A stretch of 64,000 nt of DNA from JASLEW01 sp963732005 (GCA_963732005.1 CAVSXT010000004.1:1426001-1490000), one strand, 5' to 3'; numbered from the stretch's first letter, positions 30,942 through 42,291 are shown. Translations and numbers: made by a program. Notes: generated by a model not told the origin, from the letters alone.

Positions 30942-32251
30942 GCCTGCTCGAACGCGCCGAGCGCGTGCTGCCCGGCGGCGTCAACTCGCCGGTGCGGGCC
31001 TTCCGCGGCGTCGGCGGCGAGCCGGTCTTCGTGCGCGCCGCGGAGGGGGCGTGCCTGTGGGGCGAGGACGGGCGGCGCTATATCGACTACATCGGCGCCT
31101 ACGGCCCCCACATCCTCGGCCACCGCCATCCGGCGGTGATCGCGGCGATCGCCGAGGCGCTCGGGCGCGGTACGGCGTTCGGCGCCCCGACCGTCCGTGA
31201 GGTGGAGCTGGCGGAGCGGATCGCCGCCGCGCTGCCGGCGGTCGAGATGGTGCGCCTGGTCAATTCCGGCACCGAGGCGACGATGTCGGCGCTGCGCCTG
31301 GCTCGCGCCGCCACCGGGCGGCGCCGCTTCGTCAAGTTCGCCGGCTGCTACCACGGCCACGCCGACCCTTTCCTGGTCGCCGCCGGCTCCGGCGCGGCGA
31401 CGATCGGCGTCCCCTCGTCGCCCGGCGTGCCGGCGGCGGTGACCGCCGACACCCTGATCGCCCCTTACAACGACCTCGACGCCGTGGCGGCGCTGTTCGC
31501 GGCGCACGACGGCGAGATCGCCGCGGTGATCGTCGAGCCGATCGCCGGCAACATGGGCCTGGTGCCGCCGCTGCCCGAGCTCCTCCCCGGCCTGCGGCGG
31601 CTCTGCGACCGGCAGGGCGCGCTGCTGATCTTCGACGAGGTGATGACCGGTTTCCGGGTGGCCTGGGGCGGCGCCCAGACCCTGCTCGGGGTGACGCCCG
31701 ACCTGACCACGCTCGGCAAGGTGATCGGCGGCGGGCTGCCGCTCGCCGCGTTCGGCGGCCGCCGCGACCTGATGCGACAGATGGCGCCAGCCGGGCCGGT
31801 CTATCAGGCGGGGACGCTCTCCGGCAATCCGCTGGCGGTGGCGGCGGGCGCCGCCGCCCTCGGCGAGCTGGCGGCGCGCGGCGGCGAGGCCTATCGCCGG
31901 TTGGAGAGTGCCGGCGCCGCCCTGCAGGCAGGGATCGAAGAGGCGGCCGGCCGCCACGGCATTTCCTGCCAGGTGCAGCGCCAGGGGTCGATGCTGGGGC
32001 TGTTCTTCGCCGGCGCGCCGGTGCGCCGGCTCCAGGACGTGGACCAGAGCGACCGCGAGCGCTTCCGCCGCGTCTTCCATTCGCTGCTGCGGCAGGGCAT
32101 CCACCTGCCGCCGTCGCCCTACGAGACCTTTTTCCTGTCGACGGCGCACGGCTCGACCGAGATCGCGGCCACCGTCGCCGCCTTCGACCGCGCCTTTGCC
32201 GAGGAGGAGGCCGCGGGCGCCGCCCCAGGGCCGGCCGGACGGCTCGATTGA
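30938..32251 (+). CDS. hemL: Glutamate-1-semialdehyde 2,1-aminomutase
   Basis: A 437-residue PLP enzyme of aminotransferase class III that makes 5-aminolevulinate from glutamate 1-semialdehyde. It shows LPGGVNSPVRAFRGVGGEPVF at the N-terminus, VNSGTEATMSALRLAR near 110, LLIFDEVMTGFRVAWGGAQ near 230 and the PLP lysine in TLGKVIGGGLPLAAFGG near 265. YQAGTLSGNPLAVAAG near 290 is also conserved. It supplies the substrate of HemB, whose gene overlaps it upstream. The other C5 gene, hemA, is not in the window. Confidence 0.97.
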   Translation: MSLLERAERVLPGGVNSPVRAFRGVGGEPVFVRAAEGACLWGEDGRRYIDYIGAYGPHILGHRHPAVIAAIAEALGRGTAFGAPTVREVELAERIAAALPAVEMVRLVNSGTEATMSALRLARAATGRRRFVKFAGCYHGHADPFLVAAGSGAATIGVPSSPGVPAAVTADTLIAPYNDLDAVAALFAAHDGEIAAVIVEPIAGNMGLVPPLPELLPGLRRLCDRQGALLIFDEVMTGFRVAWGGAQTLLGVTPDLTTLGKVIGGGLPLAAFGGRRDLMRQMAPAGPVYQAGTLSGNPLAVAAGAAALGELAARGGEAYRRLESAGAALQAGIEEAAGRHGISCQVQRQGSMLGLFFAGAPVRRLQDVDQSDRERFRRVFHSLLRQGIHLPPSPYETFFLSTAHGSTEIAATVAAFDRAFAEEEAAGAAPGPAGRLD

Positions 32252-32290
32252 GCGGCTGCCGCGTCGCGTCCACGTGCGGACGACGCACGG

Positions 32291-32296
32291 TATAAT
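32291..32296 (+). promoter_or_regulatory. Consensus -10 box TATAAT of the ferredoxin gene
   Basis: A perfect TATAAT lies 46 bases before the ATG at 32343. The -35 position (32268-32273, GTCCAC) does not match the consensus. Confidence 0.6.
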
Positions 32297-32342
32297 GCGC
32301 CGGGCAGGCATCCTGGCTGAAAAGCGACCCTAAGGAGGGGGC

Positions 32343-32597
32343 ATGACCCATATCATCACCGAACCCTGCATCGGGGTGAAAGACACGGCGTGCGTCGATG
32401 TCTGCCCGGTGGACTGCATCTACGGCAAGAGCGAAGACTGGGAGATGCTCTACATCCACCCCGAGGAGTGCATCGACTGCGGCCTGTGCGTCGACGCCTG
32501 CCCGGTGCAGGCGATCTATCCGCTGGAAGAAGTGCCCGACAAGTGGAAAGCGTTCATCGCCAAGAACTACGAGCACTTCGGCTTCACCCCGCCGTGA
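32343..32597 (+). CDS. fdxA: 7Fe-type ferredoxin (FdxA-like)
   Basis: An 84-residue electron carrier. The eight cysteines at 9, 17, 21, 25, 43, 46, 49 and 53 match the spacing of Azotobacter-type ferredoxin I: C-x7-C-x3-C for the [3Fe-4S] side, then CIDCGLCVDACP for the [4Fe-4S] cluster. The first motif, CIGVKDTACVDVCPVDC, lacks the middle cysteine of an 8Fe protein. The start has AAGGAGGGGG directly upstream and a consensus TATAAT promoter. It lies behind hemL but with its own promoter; a redox partner cannot be assigned. Confidence 0.93.
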   Translation: MTHIITEPCIGVKDTACVDVCPVDCIYGKSEDWEMLYIHPEECIDCGLCVDACPVQAIYPLEEVPDKWKAFIAKNYEHFGFTPP

Positions 32598-32716
32598 GCG
32601 GCGGCGTCTGACCAGGCCCACTCCGCAACACCACCTCCCACGGTCCGGACGACCCGGCGGGCGCGCCCCGCCGGCCGCCGGCTCGCCAGTCCTCCAGGCC
32701 GCTCGACCACGAGGAA

Positions 32717-32765
32717 TGGAAAAGCGGGCTTACCCGTTCTACAATCTGAGTGCTGAGCACTCAAG
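32717..32765 (+). promoter_or_regulatory. Heat-shock promoter with HAIR-like HspR operator
   Basis: A -35-like TGGAAA (32717-32722), a 17-base spacer and -10 TACAAT (32740-32745) precede the DnaJ-like gene. Overlapping and following the -10 is TCTGAGT-N7-ACTCAAG (32745-32765). Its right arm equals, and its left arm differs at two positions from, the HspR consensus CTTGAGT-N7-ACTCAAG. The inner part TGAGTGCT-G-AGCACTCA is also a perfect dyad. Confidence 0.6.
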
Positions 32766-32811
32766 CTTGCGCTTCGCCTGATCGGCAGCGGGCGGGAGGA
32801 GATCGATCCCC

Positions 32812-33822
32812 TTGGACTACAAGGACTATTACGACGCCCTCAAGGTCAAGAAGGACGCCTCCCAGGACGAGATCCAGAAGGCCTACCGCAAGCTGGCGCG
32901 GAAGTTCCATCCGGACGTCAACAAGCACCCGGACTCCGAGCGCCGGTTCAAGGAGATCGGCGAGGCCTACGAGGTGCTCAAGGACCCCGAGAAGCGCGCC
33001 AAGTACGATCAGTACGGCACCGCCTGGAAGCATGCGCAGCAGGGCGGCGGCTCGGTGCCGCCGGGATGGCAGGGCTTCGATTTTGGAGGCATGGGCGGCA
33101 TGGGCGGCAGCGGCGGACGTCCCGGGGCCGCCGGCTTCGACTTCCAGGACCTGGGCGGCGGCGGCGAGGGGTTCAGCTCGTTCTTCGAGATGCTGTTCGG
33201 CAGCGCCGGCGCGCGCGCCCGCCAGTCGCCGTTCGGCGGCGGCACGGGCATGGACTTCGGACCGCGGCAGGGCGCGGACGCCGAAGCCACCATCCCGCTG
33301 ACCCTGGCCGAGGCGATCCGCGGCGGCACGCACCAGTTCAGCTACGCCGATCCGGTGGGCGGCGAGCGCAAGAGCGTGTCGGTCAAGATCCCCGAGGGGG
33401 TGCGCAGCGGCCAGCGCATCCGGATGGCCGGCCGCGGCCTGGGCGGCAGCGACGGCGGCGACCGCGGCGACCTGTACCTGCGCATCGAGGTCGCCCCCGA
33501 CCCGCGGTTCCGCGTCGACGGCAGCGACCTCTACACGCCGCTGCCGGTGACGCCCTGGGAGGCGGCGCTGGGCGCCGAGGCCGAGGTCGAGACGCCGGAG
33601 GGGGGCGTGCTGGTCAGGGTGCCGGCCGGCTCCTCCACCGGCCGCAAGATCCGCCTGCGCGGGCGCGGCCTGCCGCGACCGCGGTCGCAGCGTGAGCGCG
33701 GCGACCTCTACGCCGAGATCAAGGTGGTGGTGCCGGAGAGCCTGAGCGACCGCGAGCGCGAGCTGTTCGAGCAGCTGCGCGACGCCTCGGGCTTCCAGGC
33801 GCGGCGGGCGAAAGAGAATTGA
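32812..33822 (+). CDS. cbpA: DnaJ-like co-chaperone (CbpA type)
   Basis: A 336-residue J-domain protein that stimulates DnaK. The J domain (residues 1-70: DYYDALKVKKDASQDEIQKA, the HPD motif in KFHPDVNKHPD) is followed by a glycine-rich linker with GGMGGMGG repeats and a FEMLFG segment. The C-terminal substrate-binding domains (from IPLTLAEAIRGG to YAEIKVVVPESLSDRERELFEQL) follow directly, with no zinc-finger CxxCxGxG repeats, so this is a class B DnaJ/CbpA. The start is TTG 32812 with GGGAGGAG upstream. It heads an operon with clpB (15-base gap) behind a HAIR-like operator, so it is probably induced by heat. Confidence 0.92.
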   Translation: MDYKDYYDALKVKKDASQDEIQKAYRKLARKFHPDVNKHPDSERRFKEIGEAYEVLKDPEKRAKYDQYGTAWKHAQQGGGSVPPGWQGFDFGGMGGMGGSGGRPGAAGFDFQDLGGGGEGFSSFFEMLFGSAGARARQSPFGGGTGMDFGPRQGADAEATIPLTLAEAIRGGTHQFSYADPVGGERKSVSVKIPEGVRSGQRIRMAGRGLGGSDGGDRGDLYLRIEVAPDPRFRVDGSDLYTPLPVTPWEAALGAEAEVETPEGGVLVRVPAGSSTGRKIRLRGRGLPRPRSQRERGDLYAEIKVVVPESLSDRERELFEQLRDASGFQARRAKEN

Positions 33823-33836
33823 GAGGAGCGAACATC

Positions 33837-36498
<2,662 letters not shown>

Positions 36499-36511
36499 GC
36501 CGGGAGGTCAC

Positions 36512-37714
36512 TTGAAGAGCGGCGACGAGACACCGATCGAGGCCGCCGGCCGCGACGCGCCGGCGACGGCGGCGGCAACGGCGGCGGGGCACGGCGCCGC
36601 CGGCACGTCGGCAGCGGCGACGCCGGCGCCGCCGCCACGCTTCGTGGTGGCGATCTCGCTGCGGCTGCGGCGGGCGCTGCGGGCGGCGGCGGACGCGGTG
36701 GTGCCGGCGCCGGTGGCGATGTTCGAGCAGATCGGCGCCTTCATGCAGACCCACATGCTGCGGGCGGCGGCGCGGCTGCGGCTCGCCGACCTGCTGGCGG
36801 CGGGGCCGGCGAGCGCCGAGGAGCTGGCGGCGCGGGCGGGGGTCGAGGCCGAGAGCCTGCGGCGGTTGCTGCGCGGGCTGGCGACGCTGGGCGTGTTCGC
36901 CCGCGGGCGCGACGGGCGCTTCCGCAACAACCGCGCCTCGCGGACGCTGCTCGCGGCGGCGCCAGCGGCGCAGATATCGCTGCGCGACTGCGCCCTCTAT
37001 TTCGGCTCGGAGGCCCAGCTGCGCGCCTGGGACCAGCTGGAGCAGACGCTCGCCGGCGGCGCGAGCGGCTTCGAGCGCGCCCACGGCATGACCACCTGGG
37101 AGTGGTTCGAGCGCCATCCCGAGGAGTGCGAGGCGTTCGCCGGCACGATGGTGGCGATGACCCGGCTGTTCGCGCCCGGGATCGCCACCGCCTACCCGTT
37201 CGGCGAGGTGCGGCGGCTCTGCGACGTGGGCGGCGGCCACGGCGACCTGCTCGCCGAGATCCTGCTGCGCCACCCGCATCTGGCGGCGGTGCTGCTGGAT
37301 GCCGGCAGCGTGCTGGCCACGGCGCGGCCGTTCCTGGCCGCCAGGGGCGTGCTGCCGCGGATCGAGCTGCTGGCCGGCAGCTTCTTCGAGGCGGTGCCCG
37401 CCGGCTGCGACGCCTACCTGCTCAAGAACGTCCTCCACGACTGGGACGACGAGCGGGCGGCGCGCGTGCTGGACAACTGCCGGCGGGTGATGCAGCCCGG
37501 CCACCGCCTGCTGGTGGTCGAGACCGTCGTCGAAGAGGACACCACCCGCGAGATCGGGCCGATCTCCGACCTGCAGATGATGGTCAATTGCTGCGGTGGC
37601 CGCGAGCGCGGACGGGCCGAGTACGCCCGGCTCTTCGACCGCACGGGATTCCGCCTGCGCCGGGTGGTGCCGGCACCCGGGCCGATGAGCGTCGTCGAAG
37701 GGTTGGCAGTGTAG
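36512..37714 (+). CDS. SAM-dependent O-methyltransferase (acetylserotonin-OMT-like)
   Basis: The protein has 400 residues. After an alanine-rich N-terminus a winged-helix dimerisation domain is seen (QTHMLRAAARLRLADLLAAGPASAEELAARAGVEAESLRRLLRGLATLGVF). The catalytic domain has the SAM motif RLCDVGGGHGDLLAEILLRHP near residue 232 and LKNVLHDWDDERAARVLDNCRRVMQPG near 310, containing the HDW motif whose histidine is the usual catalytic base of plant-like and polyketide O-methyltransferases. It probably methylates a small phenol or polyketide hydroxyl. The start is TTG 36512 with GGGAGG four bases upstream, 13 bases behind clpB. No biosynthetic cluster is next to it. Confidence 0.87.
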   Translation: MKSGDETPIEAAGRDAPATAAATAAGHGAAGTSAAATPAPPPRFVVAISLRLRRALRAAADAVVPAPVAMFEQIGAFMQTHMLRAAARLRLADLLAAGPASAEELAARAGVEAESLRRLLRGLATLGVFARGRDGRFRNNRASRTLLAAAPAAQISLRDCALYFGSEAQLRAWDQLEQTLAGGASGFERAHGMTTWEWFERHPEECEAFAGTMVAMTRLFAPGIATAYPFGEVRRLCDVGGGHGDLLAEILLRHPHLAAVLLDAGSVLATARPFLAARGVLPRIELLAGSFFEAVPAGCDAYLLKNVLHDWDDERAARVLDNCRRVMQPGHRLLVVETVVEEDTTREIGPISDLQMMVNCCGGRERGRAEYARLFDRTGFRLRRVVPAPGPMSVVEGLAV

Positions 37715-37728
37715 CCGACAGCCGGCGG

Positions 37729-38223
37729 TCAGCCGGCCAGCCCGGGGCGGTCGCGGAGGGTCATGATGGTGGCCAGCATCGAGGCGACCAGGGTTTCGTG
37801 CCTGCCGGCAGCAACGGCGACGACGTCGGCGGCGCAGGTGGTGAGGGTGCGGCCCGGACGGAGCACCCGGCCCCGGGCGAGCAGGCGCTCGCCGACGGCG
37901 GGGGCGACCAGATTGATCTTGAATTCGACGCTGAGCACCGCCGCGTTGGCGGGCATGAGGGTGAAGGCGGCATAGCCGCAGGCGGTGTCGGCGACCGCCG
38001 CCACCACTCCCGCGTGGAGGTAGCCATGCTGCTGCGTGAGATCCTCGCGGCAGGGCAGCTCGATCTCCACCTCGCCGGGCTCGACCCGTGTCAGGCGCGA
38101 GCCGATCGTAGCCATGAAGCGCTGGCGCGCGAAGCTGGAGCGCACCCGCGCCGCGAACTCGGGATCCGCGGGTATCGGCGCCGGCTTGGGGCGTGACTGG
38201 TCCTGGTCCGGATCCGCGCTCAC
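37729..38223 (-). CDS. PaaI/YdiI-like hotdog thioesterase
   Basis: A 164-residue protein with one hotdog domain of the 4HBT type. RVEPGEVEIELPCREDLTQQHGYLHAGVVAAVADTACGYAA carries the HGYLHAG motif with the PaaI-like active-site region. VEFKINLVAPAVGERLLARGRVLRPGRTL is the second conserved strand pair. It hydrolyses acyl-CoA or aryl-CoA thioesters; the substrate is unknown. The start GTG 38223 overlaps the stop of the threonine-dehydratase-like gene (GTGA). The open frame continues to 39135, but only as a shadow of that gene. It is the last gene of a three-gene set. Confidence 0.85.
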   Translation of the reverse strand: MSADPDQDQSRPKPAPIPADPEFAARVRSSFARQRFMATIGSRLTRVEPGEVEIELPCREDLTQQHGYLHAGVVAAVADTACGYAAFTLMPANAAVLSVEFKINLVAPAVGERLLARGRVLRPGRTLTTCAADVVAVAAGRHETLVASMLATIMTLRDRPGLAG

Positions 38224-39257
38224 GGCACGCCGCCGGCCAGGATGGTCGCCAGCTTGGCGCTGTCGATGTTGCCGCCGGAAACGAGGCAGACGATCTTCTT
38301 GCCCGGCAGCTCGCCGGCGGTGGCCAGGGCCATGGCGACGGCGACCGCGGTGGCGCCGGCACCTTCGGCGATCACCCGATGGCGCTCCGCAAGCAGGCGC
38401 ACGGCGGCGGCCACCGCGGCCAGCGGCACGACGCGCGAGCCGGCCAGCAGGCGGCTGGCGAGCGGCCACATCTCGGGCAGCAGGGCCTTGCCACCGATGC
38501 CGTCGACGAAGCTGGGCTGGTAGTCGATGGCGCGCGCCTCGCCGGCCGCGAACGAAGCGGCGAGCGGCGACGCGGTCGTCACCTCGCAGCCGTAGACCTC
38601 GGCGGCCGGGCGCAGCTCGCGTAGCGCGGCGGCGATGCCGCAGGACAGGCCGCCGCCGCCGAACGGCACCAGCACCACGTCGACGCCGGGCAGCTGCTCG
38701 GCGATCTCCAGGCCGATGGTGCCGTTGCCGGCCATCACCGCGGTGTCGCTCACCGGATGGATGAAGAGGCCCGGCTGCCCCGGGTAGTGATGCGAGGCGA
38801 TGACCTGCCACCAGGTCTCGAACGGCACCTTCACCACCGTGCCGCCGAGGCGCTCGATGGCGGCCAGCTTGGTCGCCGGCGCATGGTCGGGCACCACGGC
38901 GGTGGCGGCGACGCCCAGCCGGCGGGCGCTCCAGGCGACCCCCTGTGCCATGTTGCCGGCGCTTGCCGTGTACACCCCATCGGCCAGACGTTCGGGGCCG
39001 GCCTGCAGCATGGCATTGGCGGCGCCGCGCAGCTTGAACGAGCCGATCGGCTGCAGGTTCTCGAGCTTGAGATAGATCTCGGCCGCCGGCGGCTCGGAGC
39101 CGGCCGGCCGGCCGGCAGCGGCCGGCGGCTCCCATTGGAGGCGCAGCAGCGGCGTCCGCAGGGCGAGCCCGTCGAGGCGCTCACCCGCGGCGCGGATCTC
39201 GTCGAGGCTGGGGGCTCGGAGCTCGCGGCTGGTGCCGCCGGCGCCGGTCGTGGTCAT
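38220..39257 (-). CDS. PLP-dependent threonine dehydratase/serine racemase-like enzyme
   Basis: A 345-residue fold-type II PLP enzyme. The Schiff-base lysine lies in LQPIGSFKLRGAANAML near residue 70, YTASAGNMAQGVAWSARRLG near 95 binds the substrate carboxylate, and VLVPFGGGGLSCGIAAAL near 195 holds the phosphate-binding glycine loop. The C-terminal ACT regulatory domain of biosynthetic IlvA is missing, so this is a catabolic or specialised dehydratase. ATG 39257 overlaps the stop of the ornithine-cyclodeaminase-like gene (ATGA). The same pairing occurs as EutB/EutC in ectoine use, although other ectoine genes are absent here. Confidence 0.88.
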   Translation of the reverse strand: MTTTGAGGTSRELRAPSLDEIRAAGERLDGLALRTPLLRLQWEPPAAAGRPAGSEPPAAEIYLKLENLQPIGSFKLRGAANAMLQAGPERLADGVYTASAGNMAQGVAWSARRLGVAATAVVPDHAPATKLAAIERLGGTVVKVPFETWWQVIASHHYPGQPGLFIHPVSDTAVMAGNGTIGLEIAEQLPGVDVVLVPFGGGGLSCGIAAALRELRPAAEVYGCEVTTASPLAASFAAGEARAIDYQPSFVDGIGGKALLPEMWPLASRLLAGSRVVPLAAVAAAVRLLAERHRVIAEGAGATAVAVAMALATAGELPGKKIVCLVSGGNIDSAKLATILAGGVP

Positions 39258-40366
39258 CGGGTGTTCCTGTCGTCCGGAGCCCGCTCCGGCGCCAGGTCCG
39301 CGCCGGCATCGAGGCGGATGCCGCGGCCCTGTGCCAGAGCCTTGCGGTAGACGTGCTCGGCGGCGGCCAGGTCCTCGACGGCGAGGCCGAGCGACTTGAA
39401 CAGCGTGATCTCGTCGGCGCTGCGCCGGCCGGCGACGCGCCCGAGCAGCAGGTCGCCGATCTCGCCCTGGATGTGGTCGGGGGCGATGGCTCCTTCGTGC
39501 AGCGGGAAGAGATAGTCGCCGGACTCGTTGACCGTCGATTCGCGGCGGTCGACGAACAGGCGGCTGCGAGCAACGGCAGCGCTGTCGAGCTCGCGCGCCG
39601 CCGCGATGCTCGAGCCGACGGCGTTGACGTGCGCGCCCGGCGACAGCCAGGCGCCGGCCAGCACCGGCTCGCGAGCGGAGGTGACCGTGCATACCAGGTC
39701 GGCGCCGGCGACCGCCGCCTCCGCCGAGGGCGCCGCCTCGACCATCAGCCCGTGGCGGGCGCTCTCCTCGGCGGCGAACCGCCGTGCGCTCTCCGGCCGG
39801 CGGCTCCACACCCGCACCCGGCGCAGCTCCCGCACCTCGCGCATGGCGGCGAGGTGGCTGCGCGCCTGCACGCCGGCGCCGAGCAGCGCCAGCTCGCCGG
39901 CCTCGGCAGGCGCCAGCAGCCGGGTCGCCAGGGCGCTCACCGCCGCCGTCCGGATGGTGGTGATGGCGGCCGCATCGACGCTGGCGATCGGCCTGCCGGT
40001 CTCGGTCTCGAACAGCAGCACGACGCCGAAATGGGATTCGTCGCCGCGCTCGCGGTTGCCCGGGAAGATGCTCACCACCTTGATGCCGGCGATGCTCGCG
40101 GCGGTGCCAGCGATAGTGGCCGGGGGCTCACCGGACTCGGCGGCGAGCGGCTCCCCGGCGGTGCCGGGTACGCGGATCTGACCCGGCATGAATCCGAGCA
40201 GCCCCGGGCGCCCCTCGAGCCGCATGACGCTGCGCAACGGTTGCACCGCCCTGCCCAGCGCCAGCTCGCGCAACGCGCCCTCCATCAGCGCGATGCACTC
40301 CCCCATCGGCAGCAGCGCCTCGACCTCGGCTGCGCTCAGATACAGGAAGGGCGGGCTTGCGGGCAT
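39254..40366 (-). CDS. Ornithine cyclodeaminase/mu-crystallin family protein
   Basis: A 370-residue NAD(P)-dependent enzyme. The Rossmann segment LALLGAGVQARSHLAAMREVRELRRVRVWSR lies near residue 168. VKVVSIFP-like (IAGIKVVSIFPGNRE near 92), the substrate region ASVDAAAITTIRTAAVSALATRLL near 125 and VNAVGSSIAAARELDSAAVARSRLFVD near 260 match the family. Members deaminate ornithine, alanine or related amino acids, or reduce cyclic imines. It is the first gene of the set with the dehydratase and thioesterase genes. A TATACT box lies about 40 bases upstream. Confidence 0.88.
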   Translation of the reverse strand: MPASPPFLYLSAAEVEALLPMGECIALMEGALRELALGRAVQPLRSVMRLEGRPGLLGFMPGQIRVPGTAGEPLAAESGEPPATIAGTAASIAGIKVVSIFPGNRERGDESHFGVVLLFETETGRPIASVDAAAITTIRTAAVSALATRLLAPAEAGELALLGAGVQARSHLAAMREVRELRRVRVWSRRPESARRFAAEESARHGLMVEAAPSAEAAVAGADLVCTVTSAREPVLAGAWLSPGAHVNAVGSSIAAARELDSAAVARSRLFVDRRESTVNESGDYLFPLHEGAIAPDHIQGEIGDLLLGRVAGRRSADEITLFKSLGLAVEDLAAAEHVYRKALAQGRGIRLDAGADLAPERAPDDRNTR

Positions 40367-40405
40367 GGCGTCGGCGCCGGCAGGAGGATCGCCAGCGAGG
40401 GGCAG

Positions 40406-40411
40406 AGTATA
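40406..40411 (-). promoter_or_regulatory. -10 box TATACT before the cyclodeaminase gene
   Basis: TATACT on the minus strand, 39 bases before the ATG at 40366. It overlaps the 3' end region of the membrane protein gene upstream; no -35 match is seen. Confidence 0.4.
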
Positions 40412-40419
40412 GCTCGCAC

Positions 40420-42090
40420 CTAGCGGGCGGCGGATGCGATAGGGTGGCCGCCCCCGCCGGCATTACGGTAGAGCGCATAGGCGTCGCTGCCGGCCAGCAG
40501 GCGGTCCGGCGCCGGCAACCGGTCCGCCGGCGGCGCGGGCGGGCGGCGCCAGGCACTCTTGCCCACCAACAGGCAGGCATCCACTGGGACAGGGGCCACC
40601 ACTGTCCCCGCGGCGGCCGGCTCGACCACCTCGAAGCCGTCCACAACCTCGAGGATGAAGCGCTCCGACCAGACCAGCCTGCAGGTGGTGCGGAGCTCGC
40701 CGCAGCCGCTCGCCGCCGGCGCCAGCGCGCGGAGGAAGCGCTGGTCGGCGGACTGCGGCTTGAGCAGCACCCGCGCCACCAGGCGCGTTTCGCAGAACGC
40801 CAGCGGCAGCACCACCAGGCCGAACAGCGCCAGGGTCCGCACGCGGGCGGGCGACCGTTCCACCAGCAGCAGCGCGCTGCCCGCCGCCAGCATGGCCAGC
40901 GCCGGATAGGTCGGGTCGAGGTACCAGTGGTGCTGCGTGCGGACCAGCGAGTAGAAGACCAGCGGCACGCCGGCCCAGAGGGCGAGCAGCGCCGCCACGT
41001 CGCGGCGCGGCCGCCGTCGCGCGCTACCGGCGCCGCGCCTCCACCACACCACGCCGGCGGCGGCCAGCAGCAGCAGCGGCCAGGGGGCGAAGCGGTCGAA
41101 CAGCCCCGTGACGTAGCCGATCGGCGACGAGGTGCTCTTGTCGACGATGGAGGTCGAGCGCTGCAGGACGTCCTCGCGCAGCATCCGCAGGAAGAAATCC
41201 GGCGAGCCGTCGGCCAGCCAGCGGGCCAGGACCCAGGCACCGACGATCGCCGCGAAGAGGGCGCCGGCCGCCAGCCAGGGCACCAGGCGCTGCCGGCGCC
41301 AGGCGCCGGTCCACACCAGATAGCCGGCCGCGATCAGCACCATCGGCGCGATGGCGAAGCTCTTGAGCAGGAAGCCGCAGGCGAGCAGCGCCGCCAGCCG
41401 CAGCACCCGCCACGGCGACTCGCCGAGCCCGGGCAGCCCCACCGCAGCCAGCAGCAGGATGAGCGTGAGATCGGAGTCGAAGTCGCCGCTGCGCGGCCCG
41501 TGGTGGCTGATGAAGCCGAAGGTGGTGGCAAGGATCAGGCCGGCGAGGATCGCCAGCCGGCGGTCGAACCAGCGCCCGGCCCAGCGCATGGTGACCGCCA
41601 CCGCGGCCAGCGCGCAGAGCGCGGAGGGCAGGCGCATCGCCAGCGCCGAGCCGCCCAAGAGCGCCATCGACAGCGCCATCAGCCAGTAGCCGAGCGGCGG
41701 CTTGAGCGCCCAGACCTCTCTCTGGCCGGCATAGGTGGTCACCACCGGGGCGCGGTGCTGCTGCATCTCGAAGGCCGACACGCCGTACCGCGCCTCGTCG
41801 AAGTCGTTGACGTTGGCGTTGGCCAGCCCGACGAAGACGTTGCAGGCCATGACCGCCAGCACCAGCAGGGCGCTCAGCCGGTAGTGCCGGACGACGAACC
41901 GCCCAATGGCAGACCCCACGCCGGCAACGATTCCAGGCCGCCGGCCGCTCGGCGCGGCAACCGCAACCACCGGCGCCAGGCCGGCGCGGCCAACATGTTT
42001 GTCAACGGCCCGCGGTGCATCCGGCGCCGGCCTGGCGCCGCCGGCGGCCTCTCCACTACGTCGCTCGCTGGCGGGCACGATCGGCAGCAT
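40420..42090 (-). CDS. Glycosyltransferase family 39-like membrane protein (ArnT/PMT type)
   Basis: A protein of about 556 residues. After some 60 polar N-terminal residues the first transmembrane helix (LSALLVLAVMACNVFVGLANA) leads into the acidic loop VNDFDEARYGVSAFEM, the place of the catalytic Asp-Glu in GT-C enzymes such as ArnT. WALKPPLGYWLMALSMALLGGSALAMRLPSAL is the next conserved block. About ten further hydrophobic segments and a C-terminal soluble part follow. Such enzymes move sugars from polyprenyl-phosphate donors to lipids or proteins on the periplasmic side. The ATG at 42090 was chosen; the frame is open to 42351 through a region containing a 9-bp repeat, and shorter GTG starts are also possible. 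Confidence 0.8.
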   Translation of the reverse strand: MLPIVPASERRSGEAAGGARPAPDAPRAVDKHVGRAGLAPVVAVAAPSGRRPGIVAGVGSAIGRFVVRHYRLSALLVLAVMACNVFVGLANANVNDFDEARYGVSAFEMQQHRAPVVTTYAGQREVWALKPPLGYWLMALSMALLGGSALAMRLPSALCALAAVAVTMRWAGRWFDRRLAILAGLILATTFGFISHHGPRSGDFDSDLTLILLLAAVGLPGLGESPWRVLRLAALLACGFLLKSFAIAPMVLIAAGYLVWTGAWRRQRLVPWLAAGALFAAIVGAWVLARWLADGSPDFFLRMLREDVLQRSTSIVDKSTSSPIGYVTGLFDRFAPWPLLLLAAAGVVWWRRGAGSARRRPRRDVAALLALWAGVPLVFYSLVRTQHHWYLDPTYPALAMLAAGSALLLVERSPARVRTLALFGLVVLPLAFCETRLVARVLLKPQSADQRFLRALAPAASGCGELRTTCRLVWSERFILEVVDGFEVVEPAAAGTVVAPVPVDACLLVGKSAWRRPPAPPADRLPAPDRLLAGSDAYALYRNAGGGGHPIASAAR

Positions 42091-42125
42091 ACCGGACTCC
42101 CACCCGCACACCGGGTCCAGGCGAT

Positions 42126-42143
42126 TTGCGGCGCTTGCGGCGC
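42126..42143. repeat. 9-bp direct repeat between divergent genes
   Basis: TTGCGGCGC occurs twice in a row, followed by the related TTCGCGACC. It lies in the 235-base gap between the GT39-like gene (minus) and the ABC transporter genes (plus). Confidence 0.7.
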
Positions 42144-42291
42144 TTCGCGACCGACCGGCCCTCCGCACGCCGGCCGCGTGGCGCCGCCTCAGCGTGTTCC
42201 CCGAGACGGTGGCGACGGCTGCCTGGCCGGGAACACGGGCGGATGGCCCGGCGACGGCGAACCGAATTTCTGGCCAGGACTGCCGAGACCA

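Noticed and set aside
32747..32763. CIRCE element for HrcA
   Set aside because: CIRCE is TTAGCACTC-N9-GAGTGCTAA. The dyad here has the half-sites in the opposite order and fits the HspR HAIR pattern better.
33090..33120. GGCATGGGCGGC tandem repeat as another intergenic-type repeat
   Set aside because: It lies inside the glycine-rich linker of the DnaJ-like protein, where GGM repeats are normal.
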